DNA of 64,000 nucleotides from Methanolobus psychrophilus R15 (GCA_000306725.1 CP003083.1:806001-870000), one strand, 5' to 3'; positions 1 to 8,987 are shown, counted from the stretch's first letter. Notes: generated by a model not told the origin, from the letters alone. Program-made: numbers and translations.

Positions 1-81
1 AAAGGCAAGCATTCCAGTACCCATGTCCTTGAAAAGTTTCGAAAGAGAAAGGATGTAAAGCTGAGGGTCAAGGTGCCCTGA
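1..81 (+). CDS. C-terminal fragment of an unidentified protein (5' truncated by window edge)
   Basis: Frame 1 is open from the first base to a TGA at 79-81 and encodes 26 residues, rich in Lys, Arg and Val and ending in VKVP. It is too short to assign to a family. The next gene, on the minus strand, ends at 150, so this would be convergent with it. The 68 nt between them contain nothing I recognise. It could also be non-coding; the only support is the open frame and the plausible basic composition. Confidence 0.35.
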   Translation, partial: KGKHSSTHVLEKFRKRKDVKLRVKVP

Positions 82-149
82 AGAGGTACTGCTCATTTTC
101 TTAGATTCTGCAGGCAATCTTTGCATTTTGGTATCCTGTGGCTGATTTG

Positions 150-1010
150 TTATTCCAGGAAGGGATGCACAGTTTCCCGGATCATCCTAATCCTCTTTAC
201 TATCCGGTCCCTGTACCGGATGGCAATGCCACAACTTATAACTGCAAGCACCAGCCCTCCGAAGAAATCAGTTATCCAGTGTATACCCAGATAGAATATA
301 GTGAACTGGATGGAGAGGGTAAGCAGGACAGCTACTACCTTATATTTCATGAGGTTGGTCCTCAGGACAATTATCAGCATGGCAATAATGGAAAGCGCGG
401 CATGCAGGCTGGGAAAACAGTTATCGAAATAAGGGTCAACGCTCCTTAAACCCTCAAGTATTACAGGACTCAGCTGATAGAGCAGGGGAACTACGTTGGG
501 AAGTGTATAACCTGTTACCCTCACCGGAGCCAGCACCTGGAAAGGGAAAGCAATAATATAAGCTACCGTTATGGCAATGGCATACTCCTGCAGGACAGAT
601 ACCTTACCGCTGCATATGAGAGCCACAAAAGTGAAGATGAGCAGGAAAGAGAAACCGAACAGGTAGATGAAGGCACTGAAATATGTCAGTGCCGGACTTG
701 CAATTGTCTGGAATGCACTCACGGTGTTGCCTTCTAAGAGCAATATACTATGTGCGATTGTATATGTTGGCGTTATATCCAGCGCAGCCGTAATAGTTTC
801 CTGTGATTTGGCAAGTATGTACACGACAGATACCAATAAAATATAAGGAAGCACCTCATATGCAATTCTAAGCGGTGCTAAGTAATCATTTTTTTTGCCG
901 TTGGATATCATGTACTCTTTAGGCAGCAGAGTATAATAAGCTATCAAGGTCAATAATATGACAACAGGCGCCATTACAGTCATCAGGGCAATAGCTGTCA
1001 GTATATCCAC
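150..1010 (-). CDS. PAP2-family membrane phosphatase (Aur1/Ipt1-like)
   Basis: A polytopic membrane protein of 286 aa with about six to seven hydrophobic segments. The PAP2 signature is visible: a PSLHA motif in the middle part, with the catalytic His, and a later GIHWITD motif with the second His and the nucleophile-orienting Asp. PAP2 enzymes remove or transfer phosphate on lipid substrates at the membrane; the substrate here is unknown. It is the last gene of a probable operon with DNA ligase and a cupredoxin-like lipoprotein. The annotated start is GTG, with a GAGGA only about one base upstream. In-frame ATA (1004) or CTG (1001) would be better spaced, so the exact start is open. Confidence 0.8.
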   Translation of the reverse strand: MDILTAIALMTVMAPVVILLTLIAYYTLLPKEYMISNGKKNDYLAPLRIAYEVLPYILLVSVVYILAKSQETITAALDITPTYTIAHSILLLEGNTVSAFQTIASPALTYFSAFIYLFGFSFLLIFTFVALICSGKVSVLQEYAIAITVAYIIAFPFQVLAPVRVTGYTLPNVVPLLYQLSPVILEGLRSVDPYFDNCFPSLHAALSIIAMLIIVLRTNLMKYKVVAVLLTLSIQFTIFYLGIHWITDFFGGLVLAVISCGIAIRYRDRIVKRIRMIRETVHPFLE

Positions 1011-1099
1011 TCCTCAATGGTGTCTTTAAACCTGATATTTGTTCGCCCTGAAAGAAAATAATCGTTGTGCCTGAGGCAGGCACGAAATGAGAGAAAGCA

Positions 1100-1453
1100 T
1101 CATTCCACGATGACCATCCCGCTCCCGGTCCAGGGATGTGAGAGCAGGTAATAGTTGTAGGTCCCACGGGCATTGAAAGTGACACTATAGGTATCTCCCC
1201 TTCTCAGGGCAGGCGACTGGAATGAGCTACCACTTATGACTAATGCGGCAGTGTCATTACTTATCCATCTCACAGTATCGCCTTCCTTTATTGTGACTGC
1301 ATCAGGATCGAAAGAAAAATTATCGATATACACTACCGTTACACCGGGCTCTACATCATCTGCAGAAGCATCTCTGTCATATGCATTATCCAGGCAGCCC
1401 GCAAGAATCAGGAAGCTGGAGAGCAGGATAAATGTAATCAATTTTGTATTCAT
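1100..1453 (-). CDS. Cupredoxin-like lipoprotein lacking copper ligands
   Basis: 117 aa. A signal peptide ends in a lipobox (LAGC, Cys20), so the protein is probably lipid-anchored outside the cell membrane. Residues about 38-117 follow the plastocyanin/azurin-like pattern: an IDNFSFDP strand, an IKEGDTVRW strand, and a C-terminal [10 protein letters not shown] segment before a final VIVE strand. Blue-copper proteins of this type carry His, Cys, His and Met. Here only His106 is clearly in place. The position of the first His is Leu, the Cys position is Leu103, and the Met has moved to 113. It therefore probably does not bind copper in the usual way. Its ATG overlaps the ligase stop codon by 4 nt (ATGA), so the two are translationally coupled. 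Confidence 0.75.
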   Translation of the reverse strand: MNTKLITFILLSSFLILAGCLDNAYDRDASADDVEPGVTVVYIDNFSFDPDAVTIKEGDTVRWISNDTAALVISGSSFQSPALRRGDTYSVTFNARGTYNYYLLSHPWTGSGMVIVE

Positions 1454-3174
1454 TTGCCACCTACTTCTGCATTACCGGGGTTAATTCCCCTTTCCCTCTG
1501 CAGGCGGTACATTTCCTCAAGCCTGCCAATGGTCTCAACATCTTCTAGCGATTTGTCATCCCTCACGTTCACGAGCCGGGGAAACCTGAGAGCATAGCCG
1601 GACTCATAATTGGTGCTCTTCTGTATCTCTTCGAATGCAACCTCGAATATAACCTGGGGTTTGAGCTCTATCTTTGTACCGGATTGCATAACTATCAGGT
1701 CCGAGAAGACTGCTGTCAGTTCAGATAGCTGCTCGTCGGAAAAACCTGTAGCTACTTTTCCGACAGGCAGGAAACGTCCTGTCTTGGGATCATGGCATGC
1801 AAGAGCATACGAACCCATGAAACTGGTACGTCTGCCATAGCCCCATTCGGCGCCTATCACGGCAAGGTCGAGTGTTTCCATGACAGGCTTCTTTTTAAGC
1901 CAGTTCTTCCCGCGTTTTCCAGGTGAATAAGGAGACTGGGGGTTCTTGATCATGATGCCTTCATGACCTGCCCTGAGAGCCTCTGTGTAGATGATATTGA
2001 TCTCTTCGGGGTCGCTGGTTACAACCTGCCGGTCCACACGGATGGAATCACCATTCTCAACGCAGCCCTCAAGCATTTCCCTTCTTTTTACCAAGGGAGC
2101 ATCTATAAGGCCCTCTCCATTAAGATACATTATATCAAAAATATTGATCGACAGCGGAATTTCCTTAGCAGTAGAATCTACTTCGTGCTTACGCCTCAGG
2201 CGCCTCAGTATGTCCTGGAAAGCTCTTGGGCGACCCCTCTCATCCATTGCGACAGCTTCACCGTCAAGTATGGCTGAATCCGTGTGAACATATTTCCTTA
2301 TCGACGCAGCAATATCAGGCAAAGAGCCGCTTATGTCCTCAAGCTTGCGGGAGTATAATGACACCCGGTCCCCATCTTTATGGATCTGCACCCTTGCACC
2401 GTCAAACTTCCACTCGATAGCTGCCTCGCCAATATCCGCGATAGCTGATTCGATAGTGGGAGCTATCTGCGCAAGCATCATTCTTATTGGGCGGTTCAAC
2501 TGCAGGCCAAGTCCTTCCACTGACTCTGCTCCACCTTCCCTTGCAGTGACTGACACAAGGCCCATGTCATTGGTAAGCATGAAAGCCCGCTCTACAGTAG
2601 CCACAGGAACATTGAAAGCAGATGCTATGGCATCACGCACGATTCCCTCACCGACACCTATTCTCAGGTCCTCTACGGCAAGTCTGGCTATATAACCAAC
2701 CTCATCAGGGGTTGCGCAGTTGAAAAGGTACTGAAGATTCTTTATCCTGGAAGTCTGGGAACCTTTGCCTGATGACCTTGAGATGGCATGGAAACGTTCG
2801 AACACTTCATGTATGGAAATATCAGGCGCTTCCTCCAGGAATGAGGAGAACGTCGCCTGACCCTTTGACCTTTTGGCGAGTGCCTTTACAGCAGTTTCAC
2901 CTATGTCGCCTGTGTCCCTTATGAGACCTTCTATGTCATTCACGGAGAGCCCGGAAGACTTTGCAAGAGCAGCATAGAGGATACCCGCTCCCACCCCCAC
3001 TTCCTGAGAGCTCCAGGCAGGGAATACTTCACCCATGACAAAATGAGTGACAATGGGAAGTTCTTCCGGACTTACTCTTTTTAGCAGCTCTGCAACCTGG
3101 GAAGTCATCTCCAGGGACCCCGGGGTCGCCTCTATCATCCTGCAGGCCTGTGAAAATTCCCTGAAACTTGTCAT
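1450..3174 (-). CDS. lig: ATP-dependent DNA ligase (archaeal DNA ligase I)
   Basis: 574 aa, the normal length for archaeal ATP-dependent ligases. It seals nicks in duplex DNA during replication and repair through a ligase-AMP intermediate. The N-terminal third is the helical DNA-binding domain. The adenylation motif [12 protein letters not shown] is near residue 250, with Lys as AMP acceptor. Later motifs include LDGEAVA and the HEGIMIKNP and KNWLKKKP segments, followed by an OB-fold domain. The start at 3174 has no Shine-Dalgarno sequence but lies about 23 nt after a good TATA box inside the 3' end of hom, which suggests a leaderless transcript. The cupredoxin-like and PAP2 genes follow. Confidence 0.95.
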   Translation of the reverse strand: MTSFREFSQACRMIEATPGSLEMTSQVAELLKRVSPEELPIVTHFVMGEVFPAWSSQEVGVGAGILYAALAKSSGLSVNDIEGLIRDTGDIGETAVKALAKRSKGQATFSSFLEEAPDISIHEVFERFHAISRSSGKGSQTSRIKNLQYLFNCATPDEVGYIARLAVEDLRIGVGEGIVRDAIASAFNVPVATVERAFMLTNDMGLVSVTAREGGAESVEGLGLQLNRPIRMMLAQIAPTIESAIADIGEAAIEWKFDGARVQIHKDGDRVSLYSRKLEDISGSLPDIAASIRKYVHTDSAILDGEAVAMDERGRPRAFQDILRRLRRKHEVDSTAKEIPLSINIFDIMYLNGEGLIDAPLVKRREMLEGCVENGDSIRVDRQVVTSDPEEINIIYTEALRAGHEGIMIKNPQSPYSPGKRGKNWLKKKPVMETLDLAVIGAEWGYGRRTSFMGSYALACHDPKTGRFLPVGKVATGFSDEQLSELTAVFSDLIVMQSGTKIELKPQVIFEVAFEEIQKSTNYESGYALRFPRLVNVRDDKSLEDVETIGRLEEMYRLQRERGINPGNAEVGGK

Positions 3175-3191
3175 GTTTATCGTAAAATGTG

Positions 3192-3201
3192 ATATTTATA
3201 T
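3192..3201 (-). promoter_or_regulatory. Probable TATA box of the DNA ligase operon
   Basis: On the minus strand this reads ATATAAATAT, centred about 23 nt before the ligase ATG. Archaeal TATA boxes lie about 25 nt before the transcription start, so the transcript would begin at or next to the ATG. No ribosome-binding site is present before the ATG, which fits leaderless translation. The box sits just before and partly within the region of the hom stop codon. Confidence 0.55.
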
Positions 3202-3206
3202 GAAGG

Positions 3207-4202
3207 TTATATCTTGTATATGCCGATAATATCACTCAGGATGGCACTGGCTGTTTCTATTGAGCCTGCACCTCTTCCTGTGATGGTGATTGGGCCTGCG
3301 AGGTCGGTCTGTACCGAGAAAACATTAAGCGTACCGCCTACGGCAAGAGGATGGCTCAGAGGTACCAGCTTTGGTGCAACATTGATCCTGCTGTCGTTCA
3401 CCTCACCTATCAGTTTAATGGCAAAACCATCAGCATTTGCAAGAGAAAGCGCTTCAGGAGTTATCCTTGTGATGCCTGTTACTGTCACATCCTTATAAGA
3501 GGCATTCATGCCGAAAATGGAATTGGCGACGATTACAAGCTTGGATGCCGTGTCGATTCCCTCAACATCGTAGGAGGGATCCTTTTCGGCTATCCCAAGT
3601 TCCTGAGCTTCTGCAAGCATCTGCTCGTAGGGGGCCTGCTCTTCCATCATGCGACTAAGGATATAGTTGCAAGTGCCATTGAAAATGCCTTCCATGCTGA
3701 TGATCCTGTTACCTGCAAGGACATCACATGCAAGGTTGATGACTGGCATCGCACCACCTACTGTAGCTTCGAACCTGCAATTAGAGCCGGATTTTTTCGC
3801 AGCTGCCATCACGTCTCCGTATTTTAGTGCAAGAGGGCCTTTGTTGGATGTCACCACGTCCATGCCCCTCTCAAAAGCTGTCATCATGTTGACAAGGCCC
3901 ACGCCTCCGGTCTCGATATTAGTAGGAGTGGTCTCTATTACCAGCTCGTGGCCCACAGTCCTGATAATCTCCGTACCCGAAACGGCTTCACTTCCCACGG
4001 TGCCAGTGTCCTTTTTCCTGGAAATGGCGGACGCGAGGTCCACACCATGGGGATCGATCACTGAGGCTCTTGAATCCGCTATCGCGACAACCTTCATATC
4101 TATGCCAATGCTGCGCAGGTAGTCACTCTTCCCGAGAAGCACCTTCGCCACACCCTGACCTACAGCCCCAAACCCTATAATTGATGCACGTATCGTTTTC
4201 AT
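3207..4202 (-). CDS. hom: Homoserine dehydrogenase
   Basis: 331 aa. It reduces aspartate semialdehyde to homoserine with NAD(P)H in the pathway to threonine and methionine. The Rossmann motif GFGAVGQGVA is near the N-terminus, followed by the TSNKGPLA substrate/cofactor segment, the GTCNYILSRM segment and an EKDPSYDVEGIDTASK catalytic region. There is no C-terminal ACT domain, but an ACT protein is encoded just upstream and may supply regulation. The ATG at 4202 was chosen because GGGAGATG precedes it and the sequence MKTIRASIIGFG is the usual N-terminus. A start at 4223 would overlap the upstream gene. Confidence 0.93.
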   Translation of the reverse strand: MKTIRASIIGFGAVGQGVAKVLLGKSDYLRSIGIDMKVVAIADSRASVIDPHGVDLASAISRKKDTGTVGSEAVSGTEIIRTVGHELVIETTPTNIETGGVGLVNMMTAFERGMDVVTSNKGPLALKYGDVMAAAKKSGSNCRFEATVGGAMPVINLACDVLAGNRIISMEGIFNGTCNYILSRMMEEQAPYEQMLAEAQELGIAEKDPSYDVEGIDTASKLVIVANSIFGMNASYKDVTVTGITRITPEALSLANADGFAIKLIGEVNDSRINVAPKLVPLSHPLAVGGTLNVFSVQTDLAGPITITGRGAGSIETASAILSDIIGIYKI

Positions 4203-4212
4203 TACATCTCCC

Positions 4213-4713
4213 TCAGTTAACACCTATAGGCTCTATGACCAGCAGGTCTTTCTCCCTGGCAATGGATTTCAGCAGTTCTATCGCAGCACTCATATGCTGC
4301 TTGCTCACAGCATCTATTTTAAGGGAAGCGGATGATGGCCTGTTAACCCGGGGCATTGCCAGGTTAAGGTCGACAATCTCAGCATATCCCGTATTGTCGA
4401 TCTTGTCAATGGTATCCTTGATATCAGTGTGGACTATATGACCAATAAGTATCACAGCGCCATGCTCAAGATACCTCTTCTCATCAACGCTAACTACACT
4501 GATCCCGCTTTCCTCAAGGAGGGAGATGATATTATCAAGATGATCGGACTTTATCTCAAACACCAGATGCACCGGGATCTTGCCACGGGGTGTCTTCTTC
4601 TCATGGTGGTGCACAACAGATATCAGATTGCCCTTAAATTCAGAAACAGGCTTCAGTGCAAGGACTAACTGCCCCGGGATGTCTTTCAGTTCAAGGTCCA
4701 TAGAAACTCGCAT
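4213..4713 (-). CDS. ACT-domain regulatory protein next to homoserine dehydrogenase
   Basis: 166 aa. The N-terminal half has the ACT pattern, with a DIPGQLVLALKPVSEF strand-helix and a GNLISVVHHHE segment; ACT domains bind amino acids and control metabolic enzymes. The C-terminal half looks like a second alpha/beta subdomain. A strong ribosome-binding site, GAGGTATAA, precedes the ATG. The gene lies 10 nt upstream of hom and is surely cotranscribed. By context it probably senses threonine, methionine or homoserine and acts on homoserine dehydrogenase; this is inference. Confidence 0.8.
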   Translation of the reverse strand: MRVSMDLELKDIPGQLVLALKPVSEFKGNLISVVHHHEKKTPRGKIPVHLVFEIKSDHLDNIISLLEESGISVVSVDEKRYLEHGAVILIGHIVHTDIKDTIDKIDNTGYAEIVDLNLAMPRVNRPSSASLKIDAVSKQHMSAAIELLKSIAREKDLLVIEPIGVN

Positions 4714-4778
4714 TTATACCTCGTAAGAGTCGATAAAATACTCTAAATGATTTCTGTATCCATAGGCATCAAATACAG

Positions 4779-5606
4779 TTATATATTTTGGTTTGGTCCT
4801 TCAGCTTCGGCCATTTCAGGCTCACTTCCCTCAGGAACTGCAAGTATTATAACATTACCGCGGCCTTTTTTGAATTTCTGCACTATGCCACGGTTCTCAA
4901 GATCGGATACCATCAGGCTGACCTTCGCCTCCGAGTGCTTAAGGGCACCCCTTAGGTCTTTCTGAGTAATACGGCCGCCATGTCTTGAAATGACGTAAAC
5001 GACCTCCTGCAGGTCATCCGGCAGAGCATTGTGCTCGTCACTCACGCTAAATAATGTCTCATCAGCGGGCAGGAATTCTTCTTCCCTGGCTAAGTTAACT
5101 TTGTGTCGTGTTGTCAGCAAGTGTGCACCAGCTACAAATGCCAGGGCCGTCAGTATAATCATGGACAGAGTGCCGTATGAGAATGAGCTTCTGCCCATGT
5201 CTGTCTCCTGTGCAAGGTCCGCAAGCTCGTTAAGTTCGGTAAACTCGGTCTCATCCAATCCCGAATCATAGAAAGTCGGGAGGAAGATAATATCCATAAC
5301 ATAGTCACCGGAACCCTTTATTGTGATCTCCTCCTGAGCGCTGTACACAAAGACGTTATTGCGGTAATAGCTTGCAGAGATCACATAGTTGCCTGGGGCT
5401 AGGTTGAAGGAATAGAGTCCATACCTTGCAAGCATTGACTGGGAGGGTGTTGAATTTACTTCTACTATCACGTTCTCAAGAGGTTCAAAGGTTCCCCATT
5501 CATAGATGACCCCGTGAACTGTTGCCATGTCGGCTCCTTGCGCAAGAGGGACACCGATGATGAAAAGTAATAAGAAAAAAGTACAGAGAATGTTTTTGGC
5601 TGACAC
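4779..5606 (-). CDS. Membrane-anchored protein with exported beta domain and cytoplasmic winged-helix domain
   Basis: 275 aa starting at a GTG. Residues 1-25 form a signal peptide. Residues about 28-112 resemble a carboxypeptidase-regulatory-like/CNA-B beta-sandwich (GVIYEWGTFEPLENVIVEV and a SFNLAPGNYVISA strand). A transmembrane helix lies near residues 146-165. The C-terminal part, about 190-255, is a winged-helix of MarR type (ISRHGGRITQKDLRGAL then an SEAKVSLMVSDLENRGI recognition helix). The layout suggests an external sensor joined directly to an internal DNA-binding domain. The gene is divergent from the secreted protein gene at 5856, a possible target. The DNA-binding role is inferred. 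Confidence 0.75.
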   Translation of the reverse strand: MSAKNILCTFFLLLFIIGVPLAQGADMATVHGVIYEWGTFEPLENVIVEVNSTPSQSMLARYGLYSFNLAPGNYVISASYYRNNVFVYSAQEEITIKGSGDYVMDIIFLPTFYDSGLDETEFTELNELADLAQETDMGRSSFSYGTLSMIILTALAFVAGAHLLTTRHKVNLAREEEFLPADETLFSVSDEHNALPDDLQEVVYVISRHGGRITQKDLRGALKHSEAKVSLMVSDLENRGIVQKFKKGRGNVIILAVPEGSEPEMAEAEGPNQNI

Positions 5607-5855
5607 AATTTGTATAATTAGGAAGTACTTGCATTTAACGCTTTCCTAAACGAAATCTGAAGAGACATAAAGCTTTATCAAGCAAATAAAGTGATAATAA
5701 TGCCTGTAAACAGGATACTTTCCTGAGAAAGACAGCGTAAAGTAAAGTAAGTATATATGCTCTCCTGAGAATCCGGAAATTGCGTGAGAAACAGGCAACA
5801 GCTGCGTTTCAAACGAAGATCATCAGAGAATATACGAGAGAACAGAGGCAAAACA

Positions 5856-7157
5856 ATGAAAACAACACTAAAGTTATTCGCATACTTTGCAATGGCACTC
5901 ATGGTGGTAAGCATTTTCTCCACTGGAGCTCTTGCTGCATCTGACAACGCACAGAAGAACGCTGTTCAGATCAAAGACCGTGACCGCGACATGGTCAATG
6001 CCAACGAGAACGCCTTGCGCAAACAGACAGAGGGCCTTAACAACACGACCCTCATGAACAGGGTGAACGAGAAGAAGAATGTAAAAGCCGGTTATCTTGA
6101 TGCCAGGGACAACTTCGTAAAGCTGAAGAACAGCGACAAAAACCTTGCGTCACAAGAAGCCATTGAGGCTACAAAAGAATACCTGAACAGCACTATTGAC
6201 TATATGACCAGCTCTCTTGATGATGAAGAATACATCGCACAGCTGGAACTGGTAAAAGAGGATGTGGCTGCAGCAACTAGCAGGAAGGAGCTTTCTGAGT
6301 CCGCCCGGGATATAAGGAACATCTGGAAGGACGCAAACATGCAGAAGACCATGTCAGCTTCAAAGCCCGTTAATAACAAGCTCAGTGCTGTCATAAGGGC
6401 ATCCGAGAACATGGCACTGCGCCTGGAAAACGAGATTGCACGCCTGGAGAGCAACGGTGAGGATGTAACTGAGCTCAGGTCAATGCTTGAGGAGTACAGG
6501 ATACTGATATCTGAAGCAAAAGCATCTCAGCTCGAGGCAGTAAACGCCACTGATGCAGATGAAAGGGCCAATCTTGTAAGGAACATGAACATGGCAGGCC
6601 AGAAGATAAAGGAAGCAAACATCCTTCAGAGGGATATGCTCAAAAACCTGAAGCAACACCGTGAAGGACTGGTAGTGCTTGGAGTAAACAACACCTTTAC
6701 AGCCGAAGGGAAAGGAACTGCGATACTTTCAGGCGATATCACACTCAGCTTTACTGCCACTAATGCAAAGCTGGTGATCAAGGACATGGCAGGGGATGCA
6801 GTTATCAACACGAGTGACTCATCTTATGAGTCATCCAATATCGATGCCGGGAACAGCAGCAGTAATAACAGGGCGTTTGTCTTCCATAACCTTACCGGGA
6901 CAGTCACTATTGAAGGCAGCCGCCTTACAGTGATGATCCAATCAGAGGATATGTCACTCTCTGTTGACGGAGAAGGTACAGCAGTCCTCTCAGGCGATGG
7001 TTCCTATGAGCTCAGCGGTGTCACTAAGGAATGGGCAAAGCACGATGATGCAGAGGAAGAAGCTGATGAGAGCTCAGAAGAATCTGACGAGAATGAGGAA
7101 GATGATAACTCTGAGAACGAATCAGAGAACAATTCCGGTAACCTGACTGGCATCTGA
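5856..7157 (+). CDS. Secreted helical protein with beta repeats and acidic tail
   Basis: 433 aa, no family recognised. A signal peptide ends at ALAA near residue 27. Residues about 30-270 are highly charged and helix-rich, likely coiled coil. Residues about 275-390 are beta-rich and hold two related segments, GKGTAILSGDITL and GEGTAVLSGDGSY, about 80 residues apart. The last 35 residues are almost all Asp, Glu, Ser and Asn. The ATG at 5856 follows an AGAGG and starts a normal signal peptide, which the upstream in-frame ATG does not. A TATA-like TATATA at about 5751 would give a leader of about 75 nt. A surface or cell-wall role is possible; acidic tails like this can bind cations. Confidence 0.75.
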   Translation: MKTTLKLFAYFAMALMVVSIFSTGALAASDNAQKNAVQIKDRDRDMVNANENALRKQTEGLNNTTLMNRVNEKKNVKAGYLDARDNFVKLKNSDKNLASQEAIEATKEYLNSTIDYMTSSLDDEEYIAQLELVKEDVAAATSRKELSESARDIRNIWKDANMQKTMSASKPVNNKLSAVIRASENMALRLENEIARLESNGEDVTELRSMLEEYRILISEAKASQLEAVNATDADERANLVRNMNMAGQKIKEANILQRDMLKNLKQHREGLVVLGVNNTFTAEGKGTAILSGDITLSFTATNAKLVIKDMAGDAVINTSDSSYESSNIDAGNSSSNNRAFVFHNLTGTVTIEGSRLTVMIQSEDMSLSVDGEGTAVLSGDGSYELSGVTKEWAKHDDAEEEADESSEESDENEEDDNSENESENNSGNLTGI

Positions 7158-7220
7158 AAGGCAGGCATAATAGATGAAAAGAATTAAAAGATAAATATAT
7201 TCGTAAGGGGATGAAGATTA

Positions 7221-7490
7221 ATGCTAAAACAAAAAAGCGTCCTGATGCTAGGGATAATTGTATTGGGCTTAATCGTTTCAGGCTGCACTGACAACAAGTT
7301 CCAGGGGGATGCTGCTCTCTCCGATGATGTAAGTGGGGCGGATCTATCTGAGGCAGATGCATTACTCAGAGACGAGCAGATCGGTATCACCGACCCTGAA
7401 ATAATGCAGCTTGAAGCCGAGATGGCAGAACTTGAAGCACTTATTGAAGGAATGGATACCGGAGAGAACATCTCAGTCGAAGAGATATGA
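7221..7490 (+). CDS. Small acidic lipoprotein of unknown function
   Basis: 89 aa. A hydrophobic signal sequence ends in a lipobox, VSGC, with Cys22, so the mature protein is a lipid-anchored peptide of about 68 residues. It is strongly acidic (Asp/Glu-rich), with a short Leu/Glu-rich helix near the C-terminus. The ribosome-binding site GGGGATGA precedes the ATG. It lies 63 nt after the secreted acidic protein and could be cotranscribed with it, though a TATA-like GATAAATATA at 7190 could drive it alone. The stop codon lies inside the terminator hairpin. I recognise no family. Confidence 0.7.
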   Translation: MLKQKSVLMLGIIVLGLIVSGCTDNKFQGDAALSDDVSGADLSEADALLRDEQIGITDPEIMQLEAEMAELEALIEGMDTGENISVEEI

Positions 7491-7526
7491 GTACGGTACT
7501 CATATCTCATTTTCACTCTTTTTTCC
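7482..7526 (+). terminator. Perfect 13-bp hairpin followed by T-rich run
   Basis: Bases 7482-7494 and 7496-7508 are exact reverse complements (GAGATATGAGTAC and its complement) separated by one base, followed by a T-rich stretch ending in TTTTTT at about 7519-7524. The stem includes the stop codon of the lipoprotein gene. It reads as an intrinsic-type terminator or a strong 3'-end-stabilising structure. Confidence 0.7.
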
Positions 7527-7630
7527 AGCTGCAGGTTGTAAGTGATATTTGTAGGGTCTGAAAATATGATTACCTGTAGAACCATCGTATCAAAATACAT
7601 ATATAGATGTACAAACAATTATATATCGAT

Positions 7631-7650
7631 TATGAGAACATATGAGAACA
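7631..7650 (+). repeat. Tandem 10-bp repeat before htpX
   Basis: TATGAGAACA occurs twice in direct succession, 18 nt before the htpX ATG. A TATA-like stretch at 7614-7626 places the transcription start close to the repeat, so it could be an operator around the start site or part of the leader. Direct repeats of about one helical turn suit a DNA-binding protein, but no regulator is known for it. Confidence 0.45.
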
Positions 7651-7667
7651 TCTCTACGAGGTAAAAA

Positions 7668-8525
7668 ATGGGGAATATGCTTAAGACAACATTACTGCTG
7701 GCCACACTGACAGGTCTGCTGGTTATCGTAGGCCAGATGGTTGGCGGGACTTCGGGAATGATAATTGCCTTCATATTTGCAGTTATCATGAACTTCGGTA
7801 CTTACTGGTACAGCGATAAGATAGTCCTGAAAATGTACCGCGCACAGGAAGTGACAGCTGCAGATTATCCGGAGTTATACGGAATTGTGCAGAAGCTTAC
7901 ACTGCGTGCAAACCTTCCCATGCCTAAGGTTTATATCGTCAATACATCAATGCCTAATGCATTTGCAACCGGAAGGAATCCGCAGCATGCAGCAGTCGCT
8001 GCAACCACAGGAATACTCGGCCTGCTGAATGCAGAAGAACTGGAAGGTGTGCTTGCACACGAACTTGCACACGTAAAGAACCGTGACACGTTGATCAGTG
8101 CAGTTGCGGCAACTATCGCCGGTGTTATCACAATGCTAGCCACATGGGCCCAGTGGGCAGCCATTTTCGGGGGCATCGGAGGAAGGGATAACGAAGGAAG
8201 CGGAAATATCATAGGGTTTATCGCGCTCGCAATAGTAGCACCCTTTGCAGCCACAATAATCCAGTTAGCCATCTCAAGGTCCAGGGAATTTGCTGCCGAT
8301 GCCGAGGGAGCACGCATCTCGCAGAAGCCATGGGCACTTGCAAATGCACTGGAGAAACTCGAATATGGGTCTACTCATTACAGAGAACGAAGAGGGGATG
8401 TGCATGCATCAGAAAGCACAGCACACATGTTCATAGTGAACCCCTTGAAGGGAAGCTCCCTCATGAACCTGTTCAGGACACACCCTGTGACAGAGGAGCG
8501 CATTAAGCGCCTCCGTGCAATGTGA
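7668..8525 (+). CDS. htpX: HtpX-type membrane zinc metalloprotease
   Basis: 285 aa. It is a family M48B integral-membrane protease that degrades damaged membrane proteins. Two N-terminal transmembrane segments (about 5-45) precede the zinc motif [10 protein letters not shown] (about residue 131), two more hydrophobic segments follow (about 145-205), and the third zinc ligand, Glu, is in [17 protein letters not shown] serves as ribosome-binding site before the ATG. The gene ends 15 nt from the convergent DUF488 gene, and that gap is nearly filled by the palindrome TCCAACGTTGGA (8529-8540). Confidence 0.93.
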   Translation: MGNMLKTTLLLATLTGLLVIVGQMVGGTSGMIIAFIFAVIMNFGTYWYSDKIVLKMYRAQEVTAADYPELYGIVQKLTLRANLPMPKVYIVNTSMPNAFATGRNPQHAAVAATTGILGLLNAEELEGVLAHELAHVKNRDTLISAVAATIAGVITMLATWAQWAAIFGGIGGRDNEGSGNIIGFIALAIVAPFAATIIQLAISRSREFAADAEGARISQKPWALANALEKLEYGSTHYRERRGDVHASESTAHMFIVNPLKGSSLMNLFRTHPVTEERIKRLRAM

Positions 8526-8540
8526 AGTTCCAACGTTGGA

Positions 8541-8987
8541 TCAGAAACTAAAGAGGCTCACCTGACCAGGCTCGATCAGGTGAATCACCTCTATATCATT
8601 TTCTTCCAGTTTTATAGAAAGATAATGCCTGTGGCACCCCTTGGGGCTTTTTTCTGCACACATAAGCACCACTTTTCCACCTCCTTCATGAATCCGGACA
8701 ATATATGCCAGAAGTTTTGCAAAACAGTTCCTGAACTCATCAGTCTCCATGTATTCGAGATAGGTGGAGTCACGCATGCCTCCAACCCCTTCACAATGAA
8801 TATAGAGTATATCGTGCAGAGGAAGGGATTTTTCCAATGATTCCCTGTTGAAATCATCAAATGTTGACTGAGGATACCTCCTGATATCAACAAGGTTGCT
8901 TATCCTGTTCTCAGCAAGCATCCGCACAAAGTCATTAAAGGACCTGTTACCATATCCTATGCTATAGCATTGAGTTTTTCGCACCAT
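8541..8987 (-). CDS. DUF488 family protein
   Basis: 148 aa, small, soluble and Cys-containing. The family pattern is clear: YSIGYGNRSFNDFVRML at the N-terminus, LVDIRRYPQS, and a C-terminal LMCAEKSPKGCHRH segment with conserved Cys, Lys and His. Its molecular function is not established. The ATG at 8987 was chosen over a TTG one codon earlier. No ribosome-binding site is visible, and a TATA-like TTAGATAAAG about 23 nt upstream would make it leaderless. It is convergent with htpX. Confidence 0.85.
   Translation of the reverse strand: MVRKTQCYSIGYGNRSFNDFVRMLAENRISNLVDIRRYPQSTFDDFNRESLEKSLPLHDILYIHCEGVGGMRDSTYLEYMETDEFRNCFAKLLAYIVRIHEGGGKVVLMCAEKSPKGCHRHYLSIKLEENDIEVIHLIEPGQVSLFSF

Noticed and set aside
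138-449. 103-codon plus-strand open frame at the left end
   Set aside because: Lies wholly or mostly opposite the PAP2 gene, whose family motifs are clear.
1450-3174. Possible intein or domain insertion in DNA ligase or the PolD large subunit
   Set aside because: Both are of normal length with uninterrupted motifs.
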